Source: Tyto alba
Lineage: Eukaryota > Chordata > Aves > Strigiformes > Tytonidae
Reading direction: 5' to 3'
Length of the DNA stretch: 64,000 nucleotides
Assembly: GCF_018691265.1 (NCBI RefSeq)
Contig: NW_024881261.1
Location: 23,337,374 to 23,401,373, forward strand
Below the pieces are notes generated by a model, which searched no databases, was not told the DNA's origin, and saw only the letters and a program-made list of their open reading frames with translations. The translations under genes and the position numbers were made by a program. This document shows, one piece after another, positions 12,997 to 24,360 of the stretch (positions are counted from its first letter, which is position 1; every line of letters begins with the position of its first letter).

Positions 12997-15734
12997 GCCA
13001 AACCAACAAACATTGGCCATTTAGAGAGGCAGGACTGGCCTATTAGCATCAGTCCAGATGCTCCTGGGTCATTGTCTCCATATAGAAAGTCCAGACCCTT
13101 CACTGTGGTGACTAGGAACGATGTAAACAAAGGCACTGCCTATCTGGCCATAAGCTGTTTCCACAACCCTTTGTGTCAAAAGTTCCTCATCCCAAAAAAC
13201 ACATCTCAACAGACCTTGGGGAACATCCACCTCTGGAGGTCTGGGGACATTGAAGTTTTCACATCCTATACTAACTGCCCAATATTGAACAGGCAGGAGC
13301 TATGAATCTATGAGCAGATTGGGAAGACATTAAGGAAAACATTTGAAACACACTGTCCCTTCCAGCATCTCTGCCTCATCAACTCTCCATCTGTTTCAAA
13401 AAGTTCAATAAAAAAAATGAAAACCCCACCTTCCTGCTTTCTGTAAAGTCACTCTCACTGTTAACTGTTCTGGTTTCTGGCACAGTGCTGCACCATTTAA
13501 ACCTCTATTACAGTCCAAGATGGGCAGAGATGGTGTGACCAGCTGGATGGATCCAAAATGACATTTTGAGCAACACCTTCCTCTGGAAGACATCCTTCTC
13601 TGTCCACAGGAGAAGTAGCAGAAGGAGGACTCCTTGCACCTTACAGCAGCTTGTCTGAGTAACATTCAGCATTCACTTGAAGCAATGAATTTGTGAACTG
13701 AATAAGGCAGCAGCTATTGATCAGCAGGCCCTGGGAAATCTGGCTCAGTGAGAACAGCAACTCTTTAGCAACCTCTGCAACAGTTCTCTGCACTCACTAA
13801 GAACAGTTTTTCTCCTTTGCGGGAGAAACAGAGAGCCTTGGACCTATTTGGTAGCATTTTCTGCACTTTGCCTCCCCCACCTATGACAGCAAAAGTCAAA
13901 GTTAAGATTTCCCCCACTATGTTTTCACAGTCTTACTTTGTTTCCTGGTGCACTGGCTAGATATTTCCTCCCCCCTCTCTGTGCCTTTGGCCCAGCTTGT
14001 CAGGCCCAGAACTGTTTTGTCTCCACTAAATGCCAGATGCCTGGACTAAAGGTCTGAAGTGAATAGTTGATCTGCAGCATGCATTGCAGGTCACATTAAA
14101 GACCAACACAATGCTTTAATTAGATCTTAAAAAAACAACAAATGCAAAATAGCATGATATACAAGCACTTTCCTGCATTCCCATGAGCCTCCAAGTAAAG
14201 GAAAAGAGTCAGATTACAGCAAAGCAAGTATTTTCTCTCATATAAAAAGGTAATGTAAAAAGAGCCATCAAGAGCTCCACCTAACCTGGAATGGGAGCTA
14301 AAGAGTAAGACATTCTCCTCCAAACTCCTATATGGGCTATCCAGGCCCTGGCAGTCAAAGCTATGCACTCCTTGAAGCATGGATGTGCGCCATGCCTTGA
14401 TGTCACTTGACAGCCAGTAGGATTGAGCAAGCATCTGGGGTAGTAAAGGAAGAAGAAAAGGAAATGTCATTGCTTGATTGATGACATAGGTCAGCCACAG
14501 AGTGAGCATAAAGCTCTGTGGCTCCCAGGAATGTCTCTGCGAATCAAGGCTTCTTGGAGATGCTCTTTTTCCAGATCAATGCCTGACTGCATCTTTCTGT
14601 CTGAAGGATAACCAAGAATCACATTCCCTTCTCTCTAAACCAGCCAAACTGAGCGAAGGGAGCTTCTCTCCCTTTAGCAGCCAAAGCACAGGATCATATT
14701 CAGGCCTGGTATAAAGCGGCCCATCTCTAGGAGAGACCAAGTAATTGTGCCAGTTCAACAGAGGGGTCCATGTGATTTTTCTTATGAGGCAGCAGGAGCA
14801 GAATGACATAAAACTTGGCTTGATACATCCCAAAAGCTTCATCAAGCTTCCTCTTCTACAGCCTGGACTTTCATTCCTCAGAGAGGACTAGTTCATAAAA
14901 GACAGAGCGCAGTTAGGCTGACAAGAGCCTCTGCATGTTCAGCATGCAAGACAATGATGCAGTCTTACTGGAATGGCTCTGTATCACTGAAGGAGAGAGA
15001 TAAAAGCAATCCTTGAGAATCACAATGCCAGTATGGACGTGACTGGCATGGAGACAAACATCAGGCACAGTGTTACATGAGAAAGAAGTTGACACGATCA
15101 TACAGCACTGAAATTTGAGACCACTAGAGTACCTGTGCAGAGGAAAGGGAAGGATATAGGAGAGACTGCTCCCCTGATGCTTTCAGCCTTTTCAGAAACA
15201 AAGAAAAAAGCAGCCCAAAAGAGTTGTATTTATCATTTCTGGGATGCAAGAGGTTCAGCCCTATGCAACTGTTGTGTTGACCTTTGCCTTCCTAACCACA
15301 GTCTCCATGTCAGAGCCATCCTAAGCGGAAAAATTGGTCTCAAGAGCTTGACATGTGAGCCTCAGCCTTTATCATGTCTAAGACTTCTGCTTCAATGCAG
15401 AGTTCTCAGAGGCTGAGGTGCTTTTGCCTCAGACAAATAAGGATATCAAATTTTATCTCAAAACTGTCAAGCCTCTTTCAACCCAAGATTTAATCTGAGA
15501 CCAAATAGTACCAAAGACCCCACACCATCTCCTCTAAAGAAAACAAATCAGCTTCACCAGTATTTGTAGCTATCCTGTCTGCAGCTCCCCTAAATCTAAC
15601 CCAGTAGCCCCTTGGGGATCTGACCTTATGTCATCAACTCCATAATTCCCCCCAAACCCTGGTCCAGGTCCTGACTTGGTGTAGGTCTAGAGCAGACAAG
15701 TCACGCATCCCAACACCCACTCAAATGAAATCTA

Positions 15735-15830
15735 ATGGCCTCTTACAGATGAGGCAATCAGTCCAGCTCACTATTGTCACACAGGCAAGCACCAGTGCTA
15801 AACCTGGATTTGTAATCTATTCAAGGCCAA
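15735..15830 (+). repeat. Possible MIR/CORE-SINE-like fragment
   Basis: The stretch 'cctcttacagatgaggcaatc' (15739-15759) followed by 'cacacaggcaagcaccagtgctaaacctggatttg' (15778-15812) matches the order of the MIR core. In that core 'ttacagatgaggaaactgagg' precedes 'tcacacagcaagtcagtggcagagc...ggattt'. Diverged, ends not resolvable; recalled motif match only. Confidence 0.4.
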
Positions 15831-18800
15831 CTGCTAAACACTTTAATCCTTATCCGAAAACCCAACCCTCACTCCAATTCCAAAATCCCACTACCTGCAT
15901 ATGTTTCTGACCCAGACTGAGGCACAAAATACTTACTGACACCAGCATGAAAACAGAGGAGGATGTCACAAATGCAGATAATAAACAAGGAACACATCTG
16001 ACAGTGACAAAGGTGAATTTAATCCTTGCTGGGACTATTAAGTTTTATCTAATTCACCACAAAAATAGCACTTGGAGCTTGATCCTCTTTCAAGAACTGG
16101 AACTTTTGACTGGCTCACCTACCAAAAAACACCAAATAACACAGTGGTGCTCTCACTAACATGCTGCTTTCTGCTGCTCAACTCAGGTAGGCTGCTACAA
16201 GGAAGAACTCCTTCACTGCAAGTGTGATTTTTGTGCCCTGTCAGGATGAAGTCTCCCAGTGACATGCTCCTTCCCTTCCCCCCTTGAGGGTACTCACACC
16301 AGTCAGCTGGCTGAAGTCTTCAGGCCCAGCTTAGAAGGACAGGATCTTCTGACAGCAACTTCCACTCCGTCTTCTCTTCACGTGCAGTTGTTACGTAACA
16401 GCACATACCTACATAAGTCAAAGAGGAAGAAAATGCTATTAGTGCCACTAGTCCTGCTGTCCAACACAATTACTGAGAAGGCTGTACCAAAGCAATCAGC
16501 CATTCACAGAAATAACATTACTTATAGATGAAGCAATTCTCTCTGCTTACCATGCAGGAAGCATAGCTAGTACAAGCGGCAGTCTGACCAGATTTGCATC
16601 CTAGCATCCCCTATGTGAGAACCAACATTTGCGGTTGTCTCCAGGGAAGTCTGAAACCACATCCGTTTTCCTGCCTTTCTGCTAGAGATTCCCCCACAAG
16701 CAGCAAGGACAGATGAATAGCACAAATACTCACACCTCCCTACAACCTACAGTCTGTTTATGAATGCAAATCACTACTGATTTCAGCTTAATTTAGTATA
16801 CTTGTTTGCAAATGCAGAAAAAGAAAAGTGAATACAGATCTTACGCAGCTGTATCTGATGCATGAATAGGCATGCCTGATACATAGCCTAGGCTGGGAGC
16901 TAGGGGTAACAACAGCCACGAAACGTAACTTCCTGCTGCCAGGAATAAAATCCCTCAGAAAGAAGGGCAAGGTAGTAGACACATATTAAGAAACATGCAT
17001 CAGGTTGTCTTCGGACAAATTCCTTGGTTAGGGTACACAGCTAGACAGACAGCTATAGAGGAAGAATCCACAGAGCACAATTTATTTTTTTGGCATGCAT
17101 TGACAGATGATAACTGTGACTACTTAACTCCAGTCCAGTATTAAGTCTAAATGGTTAGATTTGGCATTGATTTGATAGATGGCTGTGCAGCTTTGTTTCG
17201 CTCAATAACATTAACAGCAGCCTGGCTTTAGTGAGATGTCTTTGCTGTTTGATTTATAAGGTAAATATTGACACCCCTCGACTTTAATCATGTCATTTAT
17301 CAGGCTGAACTAGTCAGCCAGTCACCCTAAGCTTATTCTGTACTGAGTGGAGAGAGGGGTTCTTCCAGAGGGCAACCCAGCCTCTCCCTACACTACCTTC
17401 TTCATACTTCTCTGTATTCAACAACTTAAAAAAGAATGTAAGGAGACCAACTAGCAAAGTTTCATGCCTATGCTGGATGACTGAACTAATCCTCATGTGC
17501 ATTTTATTCAAGATCTGAGAGGGATGGAGTCACATTTTATTTCAACAAGCAATGCAAGACCAGAACCTCCAAGGGCCTCGTACAACCAGCATGTCAGCCA
17601 ATAAGTCTCACCAGTTAGATGTCCTCGTGATAGTACAGTTGGGGCATAAACATGACATGGAGAAAACAGAAGGTGATGCTCAGAGGTAGAAACTCTCATA
17701 GAGTATCAGGGACCTTGCCTGGGAGCCAACTCAGAACATGCTCACAATAATATGTTTTTACAAGCCTCAAGACTTCTTTCAAGACCCGCTTGATCCCAAA
17801 CAATGAGTCTAGAAGAACCAGGCTAGTTTTAAAATAAAACTAGAATAGTCCTAGAAAAACACAAGATGAAACAAATTAGAGTGTTCTGTCCAGGACAGTC
17901 CAGCAGTTTCTCCATCTCCAACAAGTAGAAAGGGATCAGTGAAAGGACACACATTTGACAGGCTTATTGCTAGTACTGGGAAGAAAACTTCCTATGAAGT
18001 TTTCCACAGTATGCATCAAGAGAGAGTTAATATTCCAGTGGCAAGGTCAAGACCTGGTTGTGATACAAGAAGCTGCCCTGCTAGCACTAACTACAGTTTG
18101 TTTGCTTTCCCAACCTGCCCGGTCCTTGCAAGTTGGCAAAAAGCTTGAAGCTGGCCAGAGTCCCAGCTACCAAAACCTGCCCAAAGTAGAGAACTCGTTA
18201 CTCACCACAAGGACCAAGAGCTAGGTTGAGAGAGGAAGGAGAGAGTAAATGGCATGAGAAGCAACTAATAGAAACTCCTCTGGTGCTGAGAGCTGTTATA
18301 ACTAAGGCTCTTACCTGGCACACAGCCAGGAAACACAGCAAGGGGAATATGTATGCAGGTTATGGCTCGTCTGTGCCCGGATTTACAAGAGATAGCTAAA
18401 CATTTGAACCTTCCCCATGGAAATATGCCCCACACTAGCTCCTGGAGGACCATAAGAAGCTATTTGTGGTGAAAAACCAATACAGGATTCACAGAAGGAT
18501 TCAGTTCGGACAAACTTTATGCCCACTGCTGTTAGAGACAAAACTTCCCTTCCTATTAATGGCAGCAAAATTAGGGCAGCTAACAGTTTCAGAGACAAAG
18601 GACATTGCCAAAAATTTTTCAATATTTTTTAATTTTAAATTTGTTAGTCTTCAGCTGTGTTCTGGGTTTATCTGCTGTTAAAGATTGATTTCCACTGTAA
18701 CAGAAAAGTCTGCTGGAAGAGTTTCCAGTGAATAATGCAAAAGGTGCTTGGAGTCCTCCTGCACAAACAGCAAGCACACTGGGCCCCCGTTGGTGACTGA

Positions 18801-20005
18801 ACTGCTCAGCAAGCTACAAAAAGCAGCATACAAACGGATCAGTGCTCCCAACCGGAAACTTTGAATGGATGCAGCAATGTAACAGGTGAGTGCTGAAATC
18901 AAGAAAACTGAGGAGAAAACAAAAAGCCACCACAAAACCAAAAAACCTCACCATACTGCTGACAAAGAGGTTTCTTGTGGGGTAGGTTGTTTTTAAGTAG
19001 GGGGTTCCCTAACACAAAACAATCCTTGAGTCTAGAGTGTTCAGATCCTCAGTCAAACCTGATCTTTGGCTTAGGGAACTGTGGCTTAGGGAAAACTGCA
19101 GTTTGTGTAGTTCTGATGCATCAAGGTACAGCCTCAGACTGTCCTGCTACTCAAACCTGCCATAAGGGGCTTTTCAGAATTACATGGGAAGGGAATAGCA
19201 GGAACAAGATGGGAACAAGCCTAAAATGCAAAAGTATTAAGGTCTGTGGTTTTATGAATGTTTCTAGAGGCTGCTCTATTCATGCTGAAGGCTGATACAG
19301 TGGCTGACAATACTACGGTAGCGCAGAATCAAGCTATCCAGCTCCTTCTCCCTTTCTCAGATCAACAGCCAGTAACCTGGCACTTCTTAAAAGAGCTGGA
19401 CATGGGCCACACTCAAACTGCATCCCCATGGAGAAAGGATTGCTGCCAAAAGCAAAAAGGAGAAGTGAGAAACAGGAGAAACTCCCTTGTCACAGACAGT
19501 GGCCAGGCATGATCCAGCAAGATAAGTCTACGTGTACACTTGTGAACCTCCTTGGTGATGGCAGCTAGACACAACTAAATCCAGTGTAGACATGGACATC
19601 AACTCAGCACACTGCTATTTTTGCATTAATTTTCCACACTTCACAGCTTGATCTCACACACTACCAGTCAGATGGCACAGATTCCAGTACCCCCATAAGC
19701 AGCAATGGAAAACACTGTCCAAGTGATCTCACACCTGAACACAACAGGAGGGCAGCAGACACAAACACAACCTTGAGCTCAAGAACTGGAAGTGCCAAGC
19801 AAAAGAAACATAGGAGTTTCACATTGTTTTCAAGGTAAAAAGAGAAAGGGGCTGACCCTGCTTGACTTCACCATGTTGTTTGTACAGCACCCAGTGCTTT
19901 GGGCGCTGAGTTGCAAAATCAAAGCAAGTACAGTGGCAATGAAAACATAATCAAACACATCAGTGTGGGGTCAGCTTTGCAATGGAAAAGCAAAGGGTTG
20001 GAAAG

Positions 20006-20047
20006 AAAAAAAAAAAAAAAAACAAAACAACAAAACAAAAAACAAAC
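20006..20047 (+). repeat. Poly-A / A-rich simple tract
   Basis: An A17 run (20006-20022) grades into an (AAAAC)-like tract to about 20047. Low complexity only; no coding sequence precedes it. Confidence 0.95.
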
Positions 20048-20755
20048 CACTCAGATCTAAAGGCCATTTACAAAACAACAACTTTAAGCAGCCCTGTAAG
20101 ACTACCAGGATAAAAATATTATTATTTTGCCATTGTCCACATTAGGACAGGCAGCCCCTTTTCCAAGGAGTTTAAATGGACAAGACAGATGAAGGGGAAA
20201 CAGATGCATGGATAAGAAGTGATTTGACTCAATCCCGTAACACCAGAATCAGTGCCAGGAACAAACCATAGCTCCCGCTTCCCTAGCACAATGCTCTTTT
20301 CACTTCCTCTAATGCTGGAAATCGACACCCATCTTTGAAGGTGTTTCCACTGAAAACTGCTTGCCACCATCCGACCTGCTGGAGGTTACCACTCCCCGCA
20401 GTGCTAGCAGCAGAAGTGTCCATGTGAGCACTCCATAATCTGCAGAAGGCAGAAACCACCAAGTTAAACTGAACAGCCAGTGAAGATAAATTAAGCTCAT
20501 CTATTTTCTCGATGCTGATCAGGCAGTGCTCACATGCACTCTTCAGCTGGCAAAGCTACCAGTGAAGTCAACCACCAACACTGGTAGAGCAACAAGCAGC
20601 AGTGTGGAAGGGAGGACAAGGGTGCTTGTCTTCAACCTGAGCAACTGTTTGCTACGTTGATGCTTTGTCCTTGCTCTCAGATACGGTTATGTTCTTTCAC
20701 TCTGGAAGTCATAACACTTGTGGTTCAGATAAGAACAGCTATCAATGGATCTTTT

Positions 20756-20770
20756 AAAAAAAAAAAAAAA
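20756..20770 (+). repeat. Poly-A run (A15)
   Basis: Fifteen consecutive A residues preceded by cttt and followed by ttgtatctg. Plain homopolymer. Confidence 0.95.
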
Positions 20771-23727
20771 TTGTATCTGAGCCATTCCATCTTGTGAGTT
20801 ATAGCTTAGTAAGTATCAAATACAACAAAATGCCATCCTCAGCTTGCACAGCAAAGATCAGATTCTGGTAAAATTTTTGCTAATTACAATTAATAATAAT
20901 ACTGAGAATCATTTTGTTATTGATAAGCCATCTCTAGTGTTACAGGCTTTTGGACAGCTTATTAAATTTTACCAAACTGTTTGTATGTGATCTATATGGA
21001 CTGCTTAGGGACAGATTGGCAGAGTCCAGCCTGTGCCTATGGACTGGAATGAGGCTCAGAATATTGCTTTGGGCCAACAGGCAGAGTGAAGACAACAGTG
21101 ATACTGTTACTAATCTACATGCCAGGCCAAATCCTGCAAAAGCATGTGATTCACAGTGAAGTCAACAAAAGAGGCACAAGTACATTCCAGGGTAGATCTT
21201 GATGTCTAAAAACTGTTTTAGATTTTCTCCAATATGAAAAAGAACTCTTCTGACAGTCCTTTCATCTTGGTGAGCTTATGTAAACCAGTGGCTTTCCTCA
21301 CCCACTGCTCAACAAACATGACCCATATAGTATACAGTATGTGATCTCCAAATGCAAACTCCTCACACGGACTACTTGGGTTCAACTCTGTTGAGAAAAC
21401 ACTGTCAGCACATCACAAATTAGCTCAAAGTGCCTTCTCAGAAGAAGAAACTTGACTGCTGCTGAAATTCCTCTTTCAGGTTGTTCAGCCCATGCCTGAA
21501 AGACTGCTTTCATCTGCCCAAAGGAGTCAGCAAAATCCATTTCACCTCTTCTCCGACGCAGTGCAGGCAACATACCACTTCACGGCACAGGCAGTGCACC
21601 CTGTCTGGCAGCAAAGCACCCCTTTCTTGCTCAGGTGTGGATGTCTTTCTGCTTGGGTATACCAGCAGGCAGCATGCCAGCAACACTTTGCAGAGAAAAC
21701 CCGCTTAGAAACAGCTAATATATACCAGTAAGGAATACAATAATGCAGCCTTCCTCCCCCCAAAAACATGTAGACATGCAGGAAGCTGGAGAAAATGGTC
21801 AGGGGCAGCTCTCCATCTAACACCAAGTTTAAAAACACATCTGCACGCAAAGGGAGAAGAGAAGGGGATTTCTACAGAGGAGGCATCCCAGTTTCTCAAT
21901 TCTTCTGCATCTCCAGCTCAAAGCTGAGGACAGGAATAAACAGAAAACAAGCATTCACTGCAAAATAAAAGAACAAAGTCATCATACATCTTCACAACAA
22001 CCGCAGAGATCAAAGCTTGTAGATCAACACCGATGCATTCTCAGATTTGGTCCTTAAGATGTAATTTCAGCAATGTGCAGTTGCTTACCCCTACAACCCA
22101 TTGGTTACCTCTTGAAAATTAAAAAGAAAGTGTCGCTGACATGTAGAGGGTGAACAGAAAGAACACCACTGTGGCAATGCCAGACCTTAGGGCACATTCT
22201 CACTTTGTCGCCATTTTCCATTAGCTAATATTGTCAGCTCCACAGAGGTGAGATATGACTTACCCCAGAGTAACACCATCCAGATACAGAGGTTACTCTC
22301 AACTGACCCCAACCTAAGTGAGATTAGAGTCAACCCCTCCCCTTCCCACCTCTTTCATCACCTCTATATTTAACCACAGATTAACTCATTTCCTCTTTCC
22401 ACATGTGAGATTAAAGTGCACCAAGTGCTGTCAGCTCCAGCAGAGCCTCAATGCATCCTCATGTAAATCACCACTCAGTACATGTATTAAAGCGTGTCAA
22501 GGAGGAGAATGAGTCATACGCTTCATACTCACAAAACTAAACACTTGCTTCTCAAGAAGTAAAACTGGCAGGCAGCCCAGACCCCAAAATAGTAAGAGAT
22601 ACCTCCAATTCTAATCTTCCCCCGTCTGTTACATAAATCTTAAAGACATAAGAAGTGGCACTATTTACCAATGTGTTTGAATGAAATGTGGGTCAATGAC
22701 CAAGGCAAAGGGTCAAACACATAGTGACTTGGCCTCCAGCTACTGTGTTGATTACACTTCTCTAGGAGGAAACAATAGCCCCTCATTCCAGGGAGAGGAG
22801 GGAAATAATGCAGCAAAATCTCACCGAGGTCACACTCACCGTGTTTTGTTCAAAAAGGCTGAGAACTATGTAACTGCCTAGAAAAAAGCAACCACAGCAG
22901 GAAAGGGGAAGAGAAAGAGAAGGCAGTAAATTATTTCCCCACCCTATGTAGTATCACTCACCAAGGGCTTTGTAGCAAAGACCAAAATGCTGCAGTCAGA
23001 GAAAGGTACCCCATGCAGGGAGTACCAGCTCCGGGGGATACAGGGATTCCACCTTTGCTGGGTCACAGCACCACTGAGCTCTGACCCCGGCCATAGCCAG
23101 CACCCAGTACTCCCATGGAAGGCAGGCGCCTTTTCCTCTTGCACCCTCCCTTTGTGTCTCAAGAATACTGTGTAAGAAAGTATTTTATTTCTACCTCACT
23201 GCTCTGCAAATCACTTGGAGCCCTAAGGTGTAAGATCTTTATCACAGTTTGAGGCAAACATTAAGTGGCCATAAATAAAGCTGGGACTTTAAATCCAACC
23301 ACATGAGTTAACTTCACAGTGAATATAATTTTTCACAGCTAACAAGTATGGTAATGAATTTTACTTCAATGAGCAAAGAAAGGGTGAAGCATGTAAAATT
23401 CAGAACAGAAGTAAGTTTCTTGCCTTAGATTTTATATTAATAATCCTTTAACAGGCATTTATTTTCCTCATCTCCCTAATGCTAAAATCTCTTGTTCTAA
23501 CACTTCAAGGGACGAGGCCCCCTTAATTTTCAGTGGCTGCAATAATGGCCCTCAGTATTTCTGCCAAGAATAATAGAATATCAACACAGACAGCAAACGG
23601 GGAAACACACGGAAGAACCATTGACATTTGCTTCAGAAGAACAGCTGGAATAAGTTGTCAGTTCCCCTTAGTGTAGCCTCCAACGGCACTGCCTGGCAAA
23701 GGGGGCTTATTAAAGGAACGAAAATGC

Positions 23728-23823
23728 TTACAACAAGCTTATGACACACCTCAAAAGCAATCACTGTGTCTCCATTATTCAAGAAACTCTGGAATGACAA
23801 ACATATGGAAATGAGAAAAGGAA
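23728..23823 (+). repeat. Copy A of a diverged 96-bp direct repeat
   Basis: This segment aligns without any gap to 24265-24360. By my position-by-position count 71 of 96 bases are identical, and the similarity stops at both ends. The copies lie 537 bp apart in the same orientation. On the minus strand this copy contains a pyrimidine-rich stretch ending in AG and a 39-nt open stretch followed by GAG/GTGTGT. The origin could be an old local duplication, or two insertions of an unrecognised repeat family. Confidence 0.8.
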
Positions 23824-24264
23824 AAGTAGAATGACAAAGAGGGTTTGGCTGTAGATTGCAGGGGCAATGGGGCATGTCAGGAGATGTATCACTGCCAGAG
23901 CAGAATCTGTCTGGTCTAAAGCAGAGATTGCATTGCCTGAGAATGAAATCACAACATGCTGGACAAAGACAGACACAACTGTTATGATTTCGTGCTGCCA
24001 CGCATATACCAGAAGAGAGACAATTATACACCAAAATATAGAGAACAAAGGGTAAACTGGCTGAATTCTCCCATGAAAAGAAAGATCTACTCTGCAGAGA
24101 TCAGTAACCACTAAGGTGGTAGTGATTCTCTTTCAGCTCAGGCATTCCCAGAGGGTTATCAATAGGTTGCAATGATTTGCAAACATCTTCCATTTATTTA
24201 AGCATAGGTGTTGGCTGAACATGATTTTTTTTTTTTCTGGCAGTATGAGATCACTGTATAAAAT

Positions 24265-24360
24265 TTACAGCAAACTTATGACACATCTAAAAATCAATAG
24301 CAGTCTTCCAGTGACTTGATAAACTGTGAAATGCTGAACAGATGGAAATAAGAAAAGGAA
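24265..24360 (+). repeat. Copy B of a diverged 96-bp direct repeat
   Basis: Partner of 23728-23823 (71 of 96 identical, ungapped). The matches are densest at the two ends (ttacagcaaacttatgacac at the start, gatggaaataagaaaagg at the end) and weakest in the middle. On the minus strand the pyrimidine tract and AG are kept. However, the sequence matching the open stretch of copy A has an in-frame stop, and the donor GT is changed to AT. If copy A were an exon, this copy would be dead. Confidence 0.8.

Larger units (their letters stand above)
12541..23727. other. Unique non-coding stretch, no gene recognised
   Basis: No gene recognised. Present are an A17 run (12980-12996), a MIR-like fragment near 15735-15830, A-rich runs at 20006-20047 and 20756-20770, and an AT-rich TAAT-motif cluster at about 20878-20935. 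The segment 17090-17320 has several TGACAG/ATTGA-type motifs and few homopolymers, the look of a constrained non-coding element, but conservation cannot be assessed here. Splice-like donors occur near 18310 (-) and 18885 (+). Confidence 0.55.

Noticed and set aside
18315..18450. Minus-strand segment between cctccag and CAG/gtaaga
   Set aside because: Open in one frame, but the frame shows no recognisable protein and its phases fit no neighbour; base rate of such segments is high.
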